Assembly: GCF_039555335.1 (NCBI RefSeq)
Contig: NC_092635.1
Location: 55,247,755 to 55,311,754, forward strand
DNA: 64,000 nucleotides
Origin: Amphiura filiformis
Lineage: Eukaryota > Echinodermata > Ophiuroidea > Amphilepidida > Amphiuridae
Reading direction: 5' to 3'
Made by a program: the position numbers and the translations under genes. Every line of letters begins with the position of its first letter. Within the stretch, counting starts at the first letter, position 1. Below, in pieces: positions 47,341 to 56,990 of the stretch. The notes under the pieces were generated by a model, which was not told the DNA's origin, ran no database searches, and saw only the letters and a program-made list of their open reading frames with translations.

Positions 47341-48540
47341 GTTTAGTTTCTGTTTCCGTATTCGTTTCCGTATGTCATTGTTATTCCTAGGTGTGACCAA
47401 TCTTTTATTCTAGCCTTTTGTCACTTACTAATAACTTGAAGCAAGTGAATATTCGTATTCGTTTTCGTAAGTTATGCAAATTTCTGACTTCAAAACTCCA
47501 GGTAAGTGGGTACGTGCTCATTTAGACAAAAGAAGTATCTAAATTTTACGGTCCAAAATTCACGAGGAATTGCACGGCTTTATTGACATGGCGTGTACTT
47601 ACGCCTAGGCGTGACTTGCTCGCGAAAATAGTCTAGCATCGAAATATATACTAATCAGTGTTGCCAGGAAGTATTGGGTGGCTTTAGGCATGTAGGTATA
47701 CTTGTTCGTGCAATCGCGCAAAAATCAGTCATATGATTATGTAGAGATGAAACGGGGAATTATTTTCGTCCCAAAATACGCCTTAAAACTTGCGTGTGTG
47801 GTAATATGCAACCGGGGGGCACTCACATAAATAGTCTGTACGCATGCGTGACCAACAACACAAGTAAAAAGGGGTGGTTTTTTAGGCAAGGCAAGTTACG
47901 CGCGTGACGCATTTTCAAGAATAAGGGTAGTTTTCTCAGTGAAAATGAACAACTTGTTTAGGGTACCCTTGCACAAATTGTTGGTAAATTATGAGTCCAA
48001 AGGGGTACATTTGTTGCATTTTTACTAGCCAAAAACTCATTAGGGGGTAAATTCTATATTAGATTAACTTATTAAGGGGCTAAATTTGCTGGAAGGGTAA
48101 AACTCGTTTAGGGGGTGTTTCAAAACAACATGGTTACGCATGTGTACACTTATCATACTTGAGTGGCCCCCTGGTATGCAACACCAAAGAATTGTGCTGA
48201 AGCGAAACTTACTGATTTCATTCATTGCCGTAACAATTGGAATTGGTAATCTGATAATAGGTTGAGCCTATATGCGAGACCCGAGTTAATTTTAAATGTT
48301 AATTTTTGCGGAGCTGATTTTTGTCAGCCATTGATCAAAATGATTTCGCAAAGAGTGAGGGGGAGATACTTGAGACTGACAGACTGAGCGAGTGAGAGTG
48401 CCGGAGGGGGCGAGGGAGAAAGAGAGGAGAGGGAGGGACGGAAAGAGAAGAACACGAGAGGAGAGAGAAGGGACCGGGGAGGAGAGAGGAGACTGATTCG
48501 TAGGGGGAAGAAGATGGTAAACTCGACGAAACACTGGAAG
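47341..48540. repeat. dispersed repeat, family G (copy 2) in kinase intron
   Basis: Matches 10540-12065 block for block from TTTCTGTTTCCGTAT to the purine-rich tail GAGATACTTGAGACTGA and GAAAGAGAGGAGAGGGA. The middle is replaced by a nested element at 47812-48174. Confidence 0.75.
47812..48174. mobile_element. hAT-like MITE with 7-bp target duplication
   Basis: TIRs CCGGGGGGCACTCA and TGAGTGGCCCCCTGG are flanked by TATGCAA on both sides (47805-47811 and 48175-48181). The length is 363 bp with partial internal inversion (CGCATGCGTGACC / GGTTACGCATG). It has no ORF and is nested in the family G repeat. Confidence 0.7.
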
Positions 48541-48582
48541 TCACTCAAAAATTGGCTTATCCGATGAACTTTCAATATTTAC

Positions 48583-48785
48583 CTTACTACACTTCCTCAG
48601 GAATCCCAACAGATCTCCATATTTCATAAACGGCGTAACCAAAAAGTACGGCTCTTCCATGGTGCAACACCCTAATACTTCCAAGATATTAGGGTGACCT
48701 TTCTTTCCTTGCACATCGATTGAAAACTTGATTTCCTCCATGAATGTCTTCCGCGCATTTTCATTCTGTGGCGAGCTCGTCAAAT
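48583..48785 (-). CDS. receptor tyrosine kinase, N-lobe exon (alpha-C to hinge)
   Basis: Residues 312-379. It starts with a split codon (G|AT) after acceptor AACAATCAG. KTFMEEIKF carries the alpha-C glutamate (Glu329). GHPNILEVLGCC is the standard HxNIxxLLGxC block. PYFLVTPFMKYGDLLGFLR is the hinge. Ends SK|GTAAAT in phase 0. Confidence 0.9.
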
Positions 48786-49346
48786 CTGATTGTTTCGAAA
48801 TAAAGAAGTAGGCTACATCTTTAACTTTAAATACAGTTAACTAAGGTCTTTATTACAGACAGGTGGAAGCACGGCAATTTTTATACCATGGAATTGTTTT
48901 ATCACGTTACTATGGTTACAAGTCCAACAAATTGACAAATTCATGAGAGCAGAAGCACAAAGGGAGGAGAATACATATTTCAAGAAACCAAGCACGTGCG
49001 GCTGAAATTGTGCACGCACTGGCCCATCTAATACCAAAAGCCACCTTCATTTTGGACTATCATAGCTGAAATTGATAATTTGTCCCAGTAAATCCGACAC
49101 AAAAGATGCTCGTCCCCCCTAAATTGTAATGCTTCCGCCACCACTTGTGCTGCGCTGCGGAAACCAACCGAATATACTCAACGAACATATAACGCAGAAA
49201 TGCATAATGGCAAGTGCCGGCCCTTTGCGTTCATTATTCGCGGAGTGTATCTTCCCCCGGGATATCTTACATATAATGCATACTCATATACTAGGCACGA
49301 AAGGGAATAGCGCCACAACAATGTCAGTTTTCATATACCAACTTAC

Positions 49347-49529
49347 CACCAAATTTGGGTGTTTTTGCTGCTACATCAATCCATTCTTTGTTGTCACGCC
49401 GCAATTTAGCCTTATAGACAGAGCCTTGTGCACCACTACCGAGTAATTTATCGTAATGGATACCCAAATCATCACGCCGTAGTTCATAAGATTCAAACAA
49501 TGAGACCGGTTTAGATATTGGCCCAAAAT
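49347..49529 (-). CDS. receptor tyrosine kinase, juxtamembrane and glycine-loop exon
   Basis: Residues 251-312. A juxtamembrane stretch with LFESYELRRDDL precedes LLGSGAQGSVYKAKL, an intact GxGxxGxV nucleotide loop (281-288). WIDVAAKTPK carries the beta-3 lysine (Lys306; VAIK reads VAAK). Acceptor CATGCCAG, donor GGTG|GTAAGT, phase 1 at both ends. Confidence 0.9.
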
Positions 49530-49919
49530 CTGGCATGAAGAATAAAATAGTTAAAGGTGGGTAACCTGATTGACAATCTCATCCCCCACTTTACCTCATC
49601 AAAATGCTGATTTTGGTATCAGATGAAAGCGCATATTTTTCTCATAAACATATTGAAATTTGGCGTTCCAAATCGGTATATTTCGGAAGAAATCATCATG
49701 ATATCTTTGGAAATACACTGAGTTGAAACTTCTTTTAATATGTTTATGAGAAAAATAGGGCCTGTCACTTGAAATCAATATATTACATGATCATGATAAT
49801 TATCATTAATAAAAACACTGTAGACTACCAATATCACGCTGTATAAATGTCGGTAATTCCATTAGTCACATTTACAAAAAACATTTACATGTTCTTTTTG
49901 CATGAGTGCTTGAAAGGGA

Positions 49920-50160
49920 TGACATTTTATGTTATACGTAAGTTTTAAAGAATTTGATTTTCCAAATATATCAGGTCACCTTCCTTTAACAAACATTTTC
50001 GCAAAATATATTTTCAACCCCAAAATAACTTTCTCTTTAGAATGTTTTGTATCAAGTTTTCCCAAATGTTTTTGGAATGTTATTAAAACATTTTTATACC
50101 CTTTATATAACCCGACATTTAAACGTTTTCTGTAAAACATTTTGTGTTTAATACTGGGCA
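49920..50160. repeat. AACGTT-rich dispersed repeat (copy 3)
   Basis: Shares GGAATGTTATTAAAACATTTTTATACCC and CATTTAAACGTTTTCTGTAA with 31530-31880. A degenerate telomere-like run (TTAGGGTTAGGGGTTAG) follows at 50318-50340. Confidence 0.6.
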
Positions 50161-50534
50161 GTTTGTACAGAGTGCTGTGGGCTTGGTTCAGCTATTCCGA
50201 GATGGCCTCGCAACCCCTCGGTCTAGGTAAGAGCCACAAACTGCGGCTAACCTAAAAGCTAACAGCTCATCACATGTAGATGTCTCATTGACAGAAACAT
50301 CACCATATGCTAATTAGGGTTAGGGGTTAGAGGTTAGGGGTGAGGTTTACGGGTCATTTGTCTTAAATCAGACATTTACCACATCACAAACATAAACATT
50401 ACGTATACTTAAAGATTCGGCAGTCGAAGTTACGCCCGGGGAGTCACAACCCTCCCGATGGTTGTCCACGCCACGGGGTGGACCACGGCCTGGCTAAATC
50501 ACCCTTATATGAGTCATACACACTTGCGACTTAC

Positions 50535-50708
50535 CTTGTGAAGTATTCTTGTCACGAATGAGGGTTTCAGTGGGAGCTTCGTCATCTTGATCTTCCACTT
50601 TGCAGCAAAACCGCCAAACAAAAGCTAACAGAAATGCTAATATAATAGCACTACCACACACGATCAATCCAATTTGCAGAGATGTCAACAGAGGTCTAGG
50701 ATCTGAAG
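50535..50708 (-). CDS. receptor tyrosine kinase, transmembrane exon
   Basis: Residues 193-251. After ASDPRPLLTS comes a single hydrophobic helix LQIGLIVCGSAIILAFLL (about 203-224). It is followed by the basic/cysteine stop-transfer WRFCCK and an acidic cytoplasmic start EDQDDEAPTET. Acceptor TCAAATAG, donor CAAG|GTAAGT, phase 1 to 1. This places the FN3 and TSP1 modules outside the cell and the kinase inside. Confidence 0.9.
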
Positions 50709-50764
50709 CTATTTGAGAAAATAAAATTATGAAGATATAACGAAGGAATTGTGAGAATTAAAAG

Positions 50765-50842
50765 TAAGGAAGAAAAGAAAGAAAGAAAGAAAGAAAGAAA
50801 AAAAAAAAAAAAGAGAAAGAGAAAGAAAGAAAAAATTTAAAA

Positions 50843-50874
<32 letters not shown>

Positions 50875-51125
50875 AGAAAGAAAGAAAGAAAGAAAGAAGG
50901 AAAGAAAGAAGGAAAGACAGAAAGAGAGAAATAAATAAAGAGAGAAAGAGAATTAATGAAAGAAAAAATGAAAGAAGAAAAGAAAAGGAATGAAAGAAGA
51001 AAAGAAAGAAAGAAATCGAAAGAAAGAAAGAAAGAAGGAGGGAGAAGGGAGAGAGAGGGAGAGAGAGAAGAAAGAAAGCAAGAAAAAGAAAAGAAAGAAA
51101 ACGAGGGGGAAGAGGGAGAGGGGAG
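50765..51125. repeat. (GAAA)n purine tract in kinase intron
   Basis: About 350 bases almost entirely A and G on the plus strand, mostly GAAA with GGGAGA interruptions. On the gene's own strand it is an uninterrupted pyrimidine tract. Confidence 0.95.
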
Positions 51126-51194
51126 ATACAGACAAAAATAATGAAGCAAACAAAAATAATTGAAAGAATGCAAGCAATCCAGTGTTCAACATAC

Positions 51195-51329
51195 CACATT
51201 CACCAGTCGGACATGATTCAGTCTCAATTAGAAGTCCATTACATCTCAACCCTGTCTCATATGGATCCTCACACACTCGAGTCCTGTTCTGTTGGCCACA
51301 CGGACATTCTTCCCATGCTGACCATATAA
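51195..51329 (-). CDS. receptor tyrosine kinase, thrombospondin type-1 exon
   Basis: Residues 148-193, a self-contained phase 1-1 exon. IWSAWEECPCGQQNRTRVC is the signature WSxWxxCxCGxxxRTRxC of TSP1 repeats. It is followed by EDPYETGLRC, IETESC and TGEC, six cysteines in the usual spacing. It sits directly outside the membrane. Acceptor TTGAAACAG, donor TGTG|GTATGT. Confidence 0.9.
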
Positions 51330-51467
51330 CTGTTTCAAAAATAAGATAATATCAAATAAGTTACCCAGTTATTCACCGGGGACACTCGTGATGCCACCAA
51401 TGTGCCTTCTTTAATCTTTACTTAAAAGTATTATTTATCATTTATTCGTTTATTTCATAAATCTTAC
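51330..51467. other. kinase intron (short)
   Basis: A 138-bp intron between the FN3 and TSP1 exons; no other feature. Confidence 0.7.
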
Positions 51468-51603
51468 CATTACACTTAGGAATTTCACGTGTATTGATAG
51501 TGACATCTGCCGTAAGTCCAGCGCCATCTTCGGGGGCAAAACTCCCATCATCTTGCTCAATAAATCCGGGTGTTGTCGACACATTGTAAGCACGAGCACT
51601 TAT
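51468..51603 (-). CDS. receptor tyrosine kinase, FN3 C-terminal exon
   Basis: Residues 103-148. ISARAYNVSTTPGF completes the YxLxIxAxNxxG pattern at the end of an FN3 domain. The rest is a linker ending TREIPKCN. Acceptor CATTGACAG, donor AATG|GTAAGA, phase 0 to 1. Confidence 0.8.
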
Positions 51604-52308
51604 CTGTCAATGTTACATCAAAACAACTTAAAAATCCAAGGCCTAGACCGAATTCCATATTTATTTTTCGTGTTCACTTTAAATACGATACGTGCTGGGA
51701 ATAACAGTTTGGGGTAAGTTATTGTACATGACTCTTAATGCCAAGACATTCAGAATAAATTTGGATAAGAAATTCAGATGAAGCTAATTTTCAAGATGGC
51801 GTCCAAAATGGCCGCCATATAGTACAGCTCTGGTACAGCTGCTAAGACGAATCATTGTGCACTTTGTGATAAAAGCATGAGAATGTCCACACATGAAGTA
51901 CATGGTCTTAAGTTTATTTTAAGATGCAGGCGGCGAGTGGCATGATGGGCGGAGAGAGACGGTAAAACTGCTCAGCCGTATGGCATTTTCCATATAATCG
52001 GTTAGTTTCATTATCGAACCCCAACGGGTTTAGCTTGTATTAATATTATTTATTAACACAGGGGTAAAAATGTGAAAATGCTTCAATCTTGTCGGTCGAC
52101 AGATACATCAAATTATTCGTCTGATCACAATAATTTCAGAAATGTATAGTTTGTGCTATCTACAACCTATCGTTACAGAGTTATTCTACAAAAATCTCAT
52201 TTTTGGGCAAAAATGACACAATTTGGTTGTACAGGGGTAAAATAATGTCAACTTGCTCCGATATTGACAAATTGTCCGCTTAGCTGATACAAATCATAAA
52301 AAGAATAT
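51604..52308. other. kinase intron, nothing recognised
   Basis: Unique AT-rich sequence; no motif. Confidence 0.45.
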
Positions 52309-53716
52309 GATTAAAGAGTTTAACTTCAACACTACACTATTTTTCGCTCACCTGGAACGTTTTCACTAGTTCGACTAGCGTCTTCAGCAGATGGTGATGC
52401 TGTGATGGTATCTTGTCTACGATCGGGATAACCTTCACTGATGACGTCATATAATTGACAGAATGACGTAATAGGATGTTACGATGTAGCAGCGCCCCCC
52501 TGGGCATCAGTAGGTTGTCCCAAATTGGGTCTATTTCGAGTCCTTTGTCACGATTCAGTCTCGGTTTCTGAGTTCTTATGTGTATAGTTTCCAGAACTCT
52601 GCGGGAATATTCTTATTGTTCCCGTTCTAGCACTTTTACATTTTCCCAGTCAATCTGGTGTCCTTTTGATCTGACTTCGTGCTCCCTGACCGCTGATTTG
52701 GAACTGCCGGCAGTGGATTTGTGTTCACTAATCCTTTTCTCTAACTTCCTGGCAGATTCACCGATATAACTTGCATCACAATCAGCGCAGGTGATCTCAT
52801 ACACAATACCAGATTGCTTAATGGGTTCTGTCTTGTCTTTTGGGGCTACTAAAGCACTCCTGAGCATATTTTGTGGTTTGAAATTGGTAGAAACTCCCGC
52901 AGTCCTAAAAGCTCTGCGTAACTTCTCAGAAAGGTCTTCTATGTAAGGCAATGTGACAAACCCTTTGTTGGCCGTCTCCGAGTCCGGGTTCTGAGAAGCG
53001 CGGTCTTTCTCCTTGGGCTGGCCGCGGAAGAAAGTCCAGTCTTTATAGCCACAGTTCCTTAGGGCGTTTTTAACATGAGCGATCTCCTCCTCCTTATCTG
53101 TTTGATCTGTCACAACAGTTTCCGCGCGATGAAGTAGCGTTCTCACAACACTGAGCTTATGTTCAAGTGGGTGGTGAGAGGAGAAGTTCAAGTATTGCTC
53201 TGTATGTGTGGGTTTTCTGTACACCTTAACTTTGAGAGTTCCGTCTTGTTGGCGACAAACTAAGGTGTCGAGGAATGGAAGTTTACCGTCTTCTTCTTCC
53301 TCCCGCGTAAACTTTATATTTGGATCAATGTTATTAATGTGATCAGTGAATTCTTCGATGTGCGTAGACTTTGTCACCACGAAGGTATCATCTACATATC
53401 TTTTCCAAATACGCGGCGGGTGGGGGGAGATGTTAATGCCTGACTTTCGATGTATTCCATGTAAGCATCCGCGGACAGGGGACTACAGGAACTTCCCATC
53501 GCACATCCATAGCGTTGAAGGTAGAATGTCTCTCGGAATACGCAGTAAGAAGTGCCCAGACAAATCATATGACGTCATCAGTGAAGGTTATCCCGATCGT
53601 AGACAAGATACCATCACAGCATCACCATCTGCTGAAGACGCTAGTCGAACTAGTGAAAACGTTCCAGGTGAGCGAAAAAAAGCGTGTAGTGTTGAAGTTA
53701 AACTCTTTAATCATTT
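52309..53716 (-). mobile_element. Penelope-like element with inverted flanks
   Basis: On the minus strand the RT core reads TFYLQRYGCAMGSS, then SADAYMEYIES and RYVDDTFVVTK (catalytic YVDD intact). Next come EDGKLPFLDTLV, the GIY-YIG endonuclease (IVYEITCADCDASYIGESAR) and, after one stop codon, TIHIRTQKPRLNRDKGLE. The N-terminal part of the RT is missing. Flanks 52309-52453 and 53568-53716 are near-identical inverted repeats (GATTAAAGAGTTTAACTTCA, CTAGTTCGACTAGCG, GGTTATCCCGATCG). It lies in a kinase intron on the same strand as the gene. Confidence 0.85.
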
Positions 53717-54222
53717 TATCTACCACTACGTATGAATATCCACTCGTATATAAAAAGAATAGTTTTGCATATCTACCATGCTAACATACTGAGATAGAGG
53801 TTAAAAATGTTATTGGCTGGCGCTGGCCATAGGGCCTTATTGAACAAGAACAAGAATTGACCAAGATATGAGCCTCCAAAGCCTCAAACCCCATAATCAA
53901 AAGTTGCATTTTCAACGATTTTCAATGGGAACGCATCGTTGTATTGCACACAAGCACCACGGGCCAATCAATAAAGCACACAGTGTAACAGGCACAATTG
54001 AATCGTTAAAATTGCAACTTTTCATTTTTGGGTTTGAGAGTTTGGAGGCGCACATCTTGGTCAATTCTTGCTCAATGTTCATGAACAGTGTGTCAAATGA
54101 GAAAGAAAAGTAATTTGTATTTGCTACATCCAGATCTGAATCTACAAAAGGATGATAATCACGACAATGATGATAAGGATGACCACGATGGTGATGATTT
54201 CACTTCAACATTAGCAACTTAC
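53717..54222. other. kinase intron, one inverted repeat
   Basis: CCAAGATATGAGCCTCCAAA (53858) pairs with TTTGGAGGCGCACATCTTGG (54039), and AAAAGTTGCA with TGCAACTTTT. This is a foldback of about 200 bp at 53840-54070. Confidence 0.65.
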
Positions 54223-54324
54223 CTCTAAGGTGTAGTTCACGTTTGTTGAAATAGGAAGGTATGGAACAATGATCTCCCTGAATGAAACCAACACATTTGA
54301 TGACTGTACAGCAGCTTTTTCATC
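54223..54324 (-). CDS. receptor tyrosine kinase, FN3 middle exon
   Basis: Residues 69-102, a 102-bp exon in phase 0 at both ends. VLVSFREIIVPYLPISTNVNYTLE is the FN3 strand pair that leads into YxLxIxA on the next exon. Acceptor GATTTTCCAG, donor TTAGAG|GTAAGT. Confidence 0.8.
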
Positions 54325-54475
54325 CTGGAAAATCAAAAATATGCTCAAATAAGTCTCCCTGATTAGAGCACATTTATTTATTTATTTTATTTATTTTTAT
54401 GTTTAAGTACAATAAATACACACCATTTATAACTTAAAAGTTTACCTATTGAGCACATAATTATGAAACAAAACT

Positions 54476-54751
54476 TTCTTTTTTTTTGCTTTACTTCCTT
54501 TCTTTCTTTTTTCTTCTTTTCTGCCATTCTTTCTCTTCCTTCCTTCCTTTCTTTTGCCATTTGTTTACCCTTTCTGTCTTTCTTTTGCCCTTTCTTTCTT
54601 TCTCCCTTTCTTTGCTCTTTCTTTTGCCCTTTCTTTCGCCCTTTCTTCTGCCCTTTGTTTCTCCCTTTCTTTCGCCCTTTCTTTCGCTCTTTCTTTCGCT
54701 CTTTCTTTCGCCCTTTCTTTCGCCCTTTCTTTCGCCCTTTCTTTTGCCCTT

Positions 54752-54783
<32 letters not shown>

Positions 54784-54798
54784 GCCCTTTCTTTTGCC

Positions 54799-54833
<35 letters not shown>

Positions 54834-54925
54834 TCGCCCTTTCTTTCTTTCGCGCTTTCTTTCTTTCGCCCTTTCTGTCGGTCTTTCTTACGCATTTTCT
54901 TTCTTTTGCCCTTTCTGTCACCTCA
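54476..54925. repeat. (CTTT)n / CCCTTTCTTTCG pyrimidine tract
   Basis: About 440 bases of pyrimidine-rich sequence on the plus strand: CTTT units and a higher-order GCCCTTTCTTTC motif repeated about 15 times. It begins right at the 5' splice site of the next exon upstream in the gene. Confidence 0.95.
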
Positions 54926-54930
54926 CTAAC

Positions 54931-55136
54931 CTCAGAGAGGATGTAGTCTCCTGCCCCCACTTGAGCATTATTAGAGTCCAGTAAGCTAAGAAAGAATCTT
55001 CTTATTATCCCACCAGCTTCAATTTGTACTGGAGCATTCCATTCAACTAATATAGACTCGATCACCGTATTGTCATTGATTGATGGCATTAAGCAAGTTA
55101 TTCGTGGATTCACTGGAGCACTAGTAACTTGGATAG
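54931..55136 (-). CDS. receptor tyrosine kinase, FN3 N-terminal exon
   Basis: Residues 1-68 of the visible part, preceded by acceptor ACGTTGCAG and a split codon (phase 1). VTSAPVNPRITCLMP then ILVEWNAPVQIEAGGIIRRF follow the FN3 start (APxNxxxxxxxSxxxVxWxxP) with the core Trp. It ends SE|GTTAGT. A second GT lies 12 bases on (GTGACA) but the first is the better site. Upstream exons, including the signal peptide, are not in this stretch. Confidence 0.8.
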
Positions 55137-55177
55137 CTGCAACGTAAGATGATTGTGTATGATAAGGATAATGAACT

Positions 55178-55312
55178 GAGTGCAATGCATTCGTCAAGAT
55201 AATCGCACGCGCCGTGGAGTTATTGCATTTAGCTCGAGAGCCGATAGGCTCGAGAGCTAAATGCAATAACTCCATGGCAAGTGCAATTATCTTGACGAAT
55301 GCATTTGCACGA
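55178..55312. repeat. near-perfect palindrome in kinase intron
   Basis: TGCAATGCATTCGTCAAGAT and TGGAGTTATTGCATTTAGCT with GAGCCGATAGGCTC at the centre; the right arm ends ATCTTGACGAATGCATTTGC. Confidence 0.9.
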
Positions 55313-56379
55313 GTACATTATCCGTCATACACTTTGAGTGTATTAAAACAATAGGCAATATTAATTGCTGCATTCATTATATTAGTTTTAATATTAGGGA
55401 AAATATCTTACATTTTAAAAACACCGTCAGGCCATGCCATTGACCAACTAAGTAGCATTTAACTGGTAAAGAAAATCAATCCCTGTATAAGCTAGCTATC
55501 AATGGTATCGATTGCGCCATACGTCATACTTTAGTAACTTATTCACGCATGGTGTGTAACCAATTGACTTTATGTTGTGATCAATTGATATCGTGGTTTC
55601 GAACACAGAGAGCACTGAACCAGTTCACCTGGAAACGATCAATTTAGATGTCCGACTAGTACTACGGTGAATTGAGATGAGAAAAAAACATATCAACTGG
55701 ACTTTATAGCTCTATAATTTGAACTTATGATCTACTTATATTAAAACAAACGACATTGGGATTTTACAATTTGTTCAGTATTATAAAGCATGATCATGAT
55801 ATTATGCGCTAGTGTGTGTTTCCCGGGCCCGGCCATGTTATTTTAGATAGGCCTACATGTATTTCATTTGTAAAATGCTGAATATTTTGCAATGGTGTCA
55901 TCTTGTATAATTATGATCCACCTGTTTTTGGCACTTTTTAATTAATAGAAGCTCGATTATTCTCATTTGATGTTTGATTTATTTGAGGTCATTAATCATA
56001 ATTTATGACAATGATATTTGCAAAATAGAACACCGTTTGTAACTATACCATTTTAACACCACAGAATGTATATTCGTACTTTTTTGATGGTATATCAAAC
56101 AGACAATTATATAGTTATGTGACCTCTGTGTCGAAAGTGCCACCTAACTCTACTATATAATTATGTAAAAGTAGTATTTCTAGTATTTGAGCGTGCACGT
56201 ATTATCTAGAATCTATTGTTTAGCGTGCGGGTTTTAGATAATGCATTGTTTAGCGTGCAGGTTTATATAATTTGGGCTATGAAGGGTAGTTCGCAAAAAT
56301 AATGCACGGGAGAAGAATACATAACGATGAATAGAAACGGGCACTAGAAGTGTATTATTACATAACATACCTAACACTG
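55313..56379. other. kinase intron or upstream region, nothing recognised
   Basis: Repeated TTTAGCGTGC words at 56218-56265; otherwise unique. Confidence 0.4.
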
Positions 56380-56990
56380 CGAGTAAAATATAGTGTAATC
56401 GTGAAAACTATCTATTTGGTTGAACGAATTCATCTGTATCGGTCCGGAAATCCCTGGCTCGCTCCACTGACCAAAGTTATGGACAGATATAGGAGTTGTT
56501 TTTGCTGTTATTTGTCACTTACATATCAGGAAGGTACGAACATTTGCAGATGCCCCACCTTCTCAGTTTTTAGCCTACATGTAATATATACATTATTCTT
56601 GATTGACATTAAGTATAAAAAATATCCGTCAAGTGGTTTAGCTTTAATGCCCTTCGGAAGAGAGCGGTTTACAAGTGAGTGATAGTCACTAAAAGTCGCA
56701 TTCGATTTTACAGGGAATTTTGCAGGCCATGCGTGCCCTTCCTTACTAAATCACCAAAGTGCGAATATTTCTAAACATTTGAATTAGCTAAAAATTTAGG
56801 ACATGTTACAAAACTATATTTTCTAGAATTTCAGAGAGTACAAAACATATTGGCCGGTTATTTTTTACACAGTGACGTTAACTAGGCAATGCCCTATACC
56901 TATAACATACACTGTTTGTAGAGGTCACGCGTCAATGGTGAGAGCACTTTTGTATTTGCATGTGTGGGCGCTGGACATGTCCAGTGCTAG
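56380..56990. repeat. dispersed repeat, family I (copy 2)
   Basis: Inverted relative to 24435-25050; shared blocks include GACCAAAGTTATGGACAGAT, ATTTGCAGATGCCCC, CCTTCGGAAGAGAGCGGT and TTTTGCAGGCCATG. Confidence 0.8.

Noticed and set aside
50727..51199. Long Phe/Ser/Leu-rich ORFs
   Set aside because: Reading through the (GAAA)n intron tract.
54463..54984. Overlapping Phe/Ser/Leu-rich and Lys/Arg/Glu-rich ORFs
   Set aside because: They are translations of the (CTTT)n tract in all frames. There is no coding signal apart from the FN3 exon at the edge.
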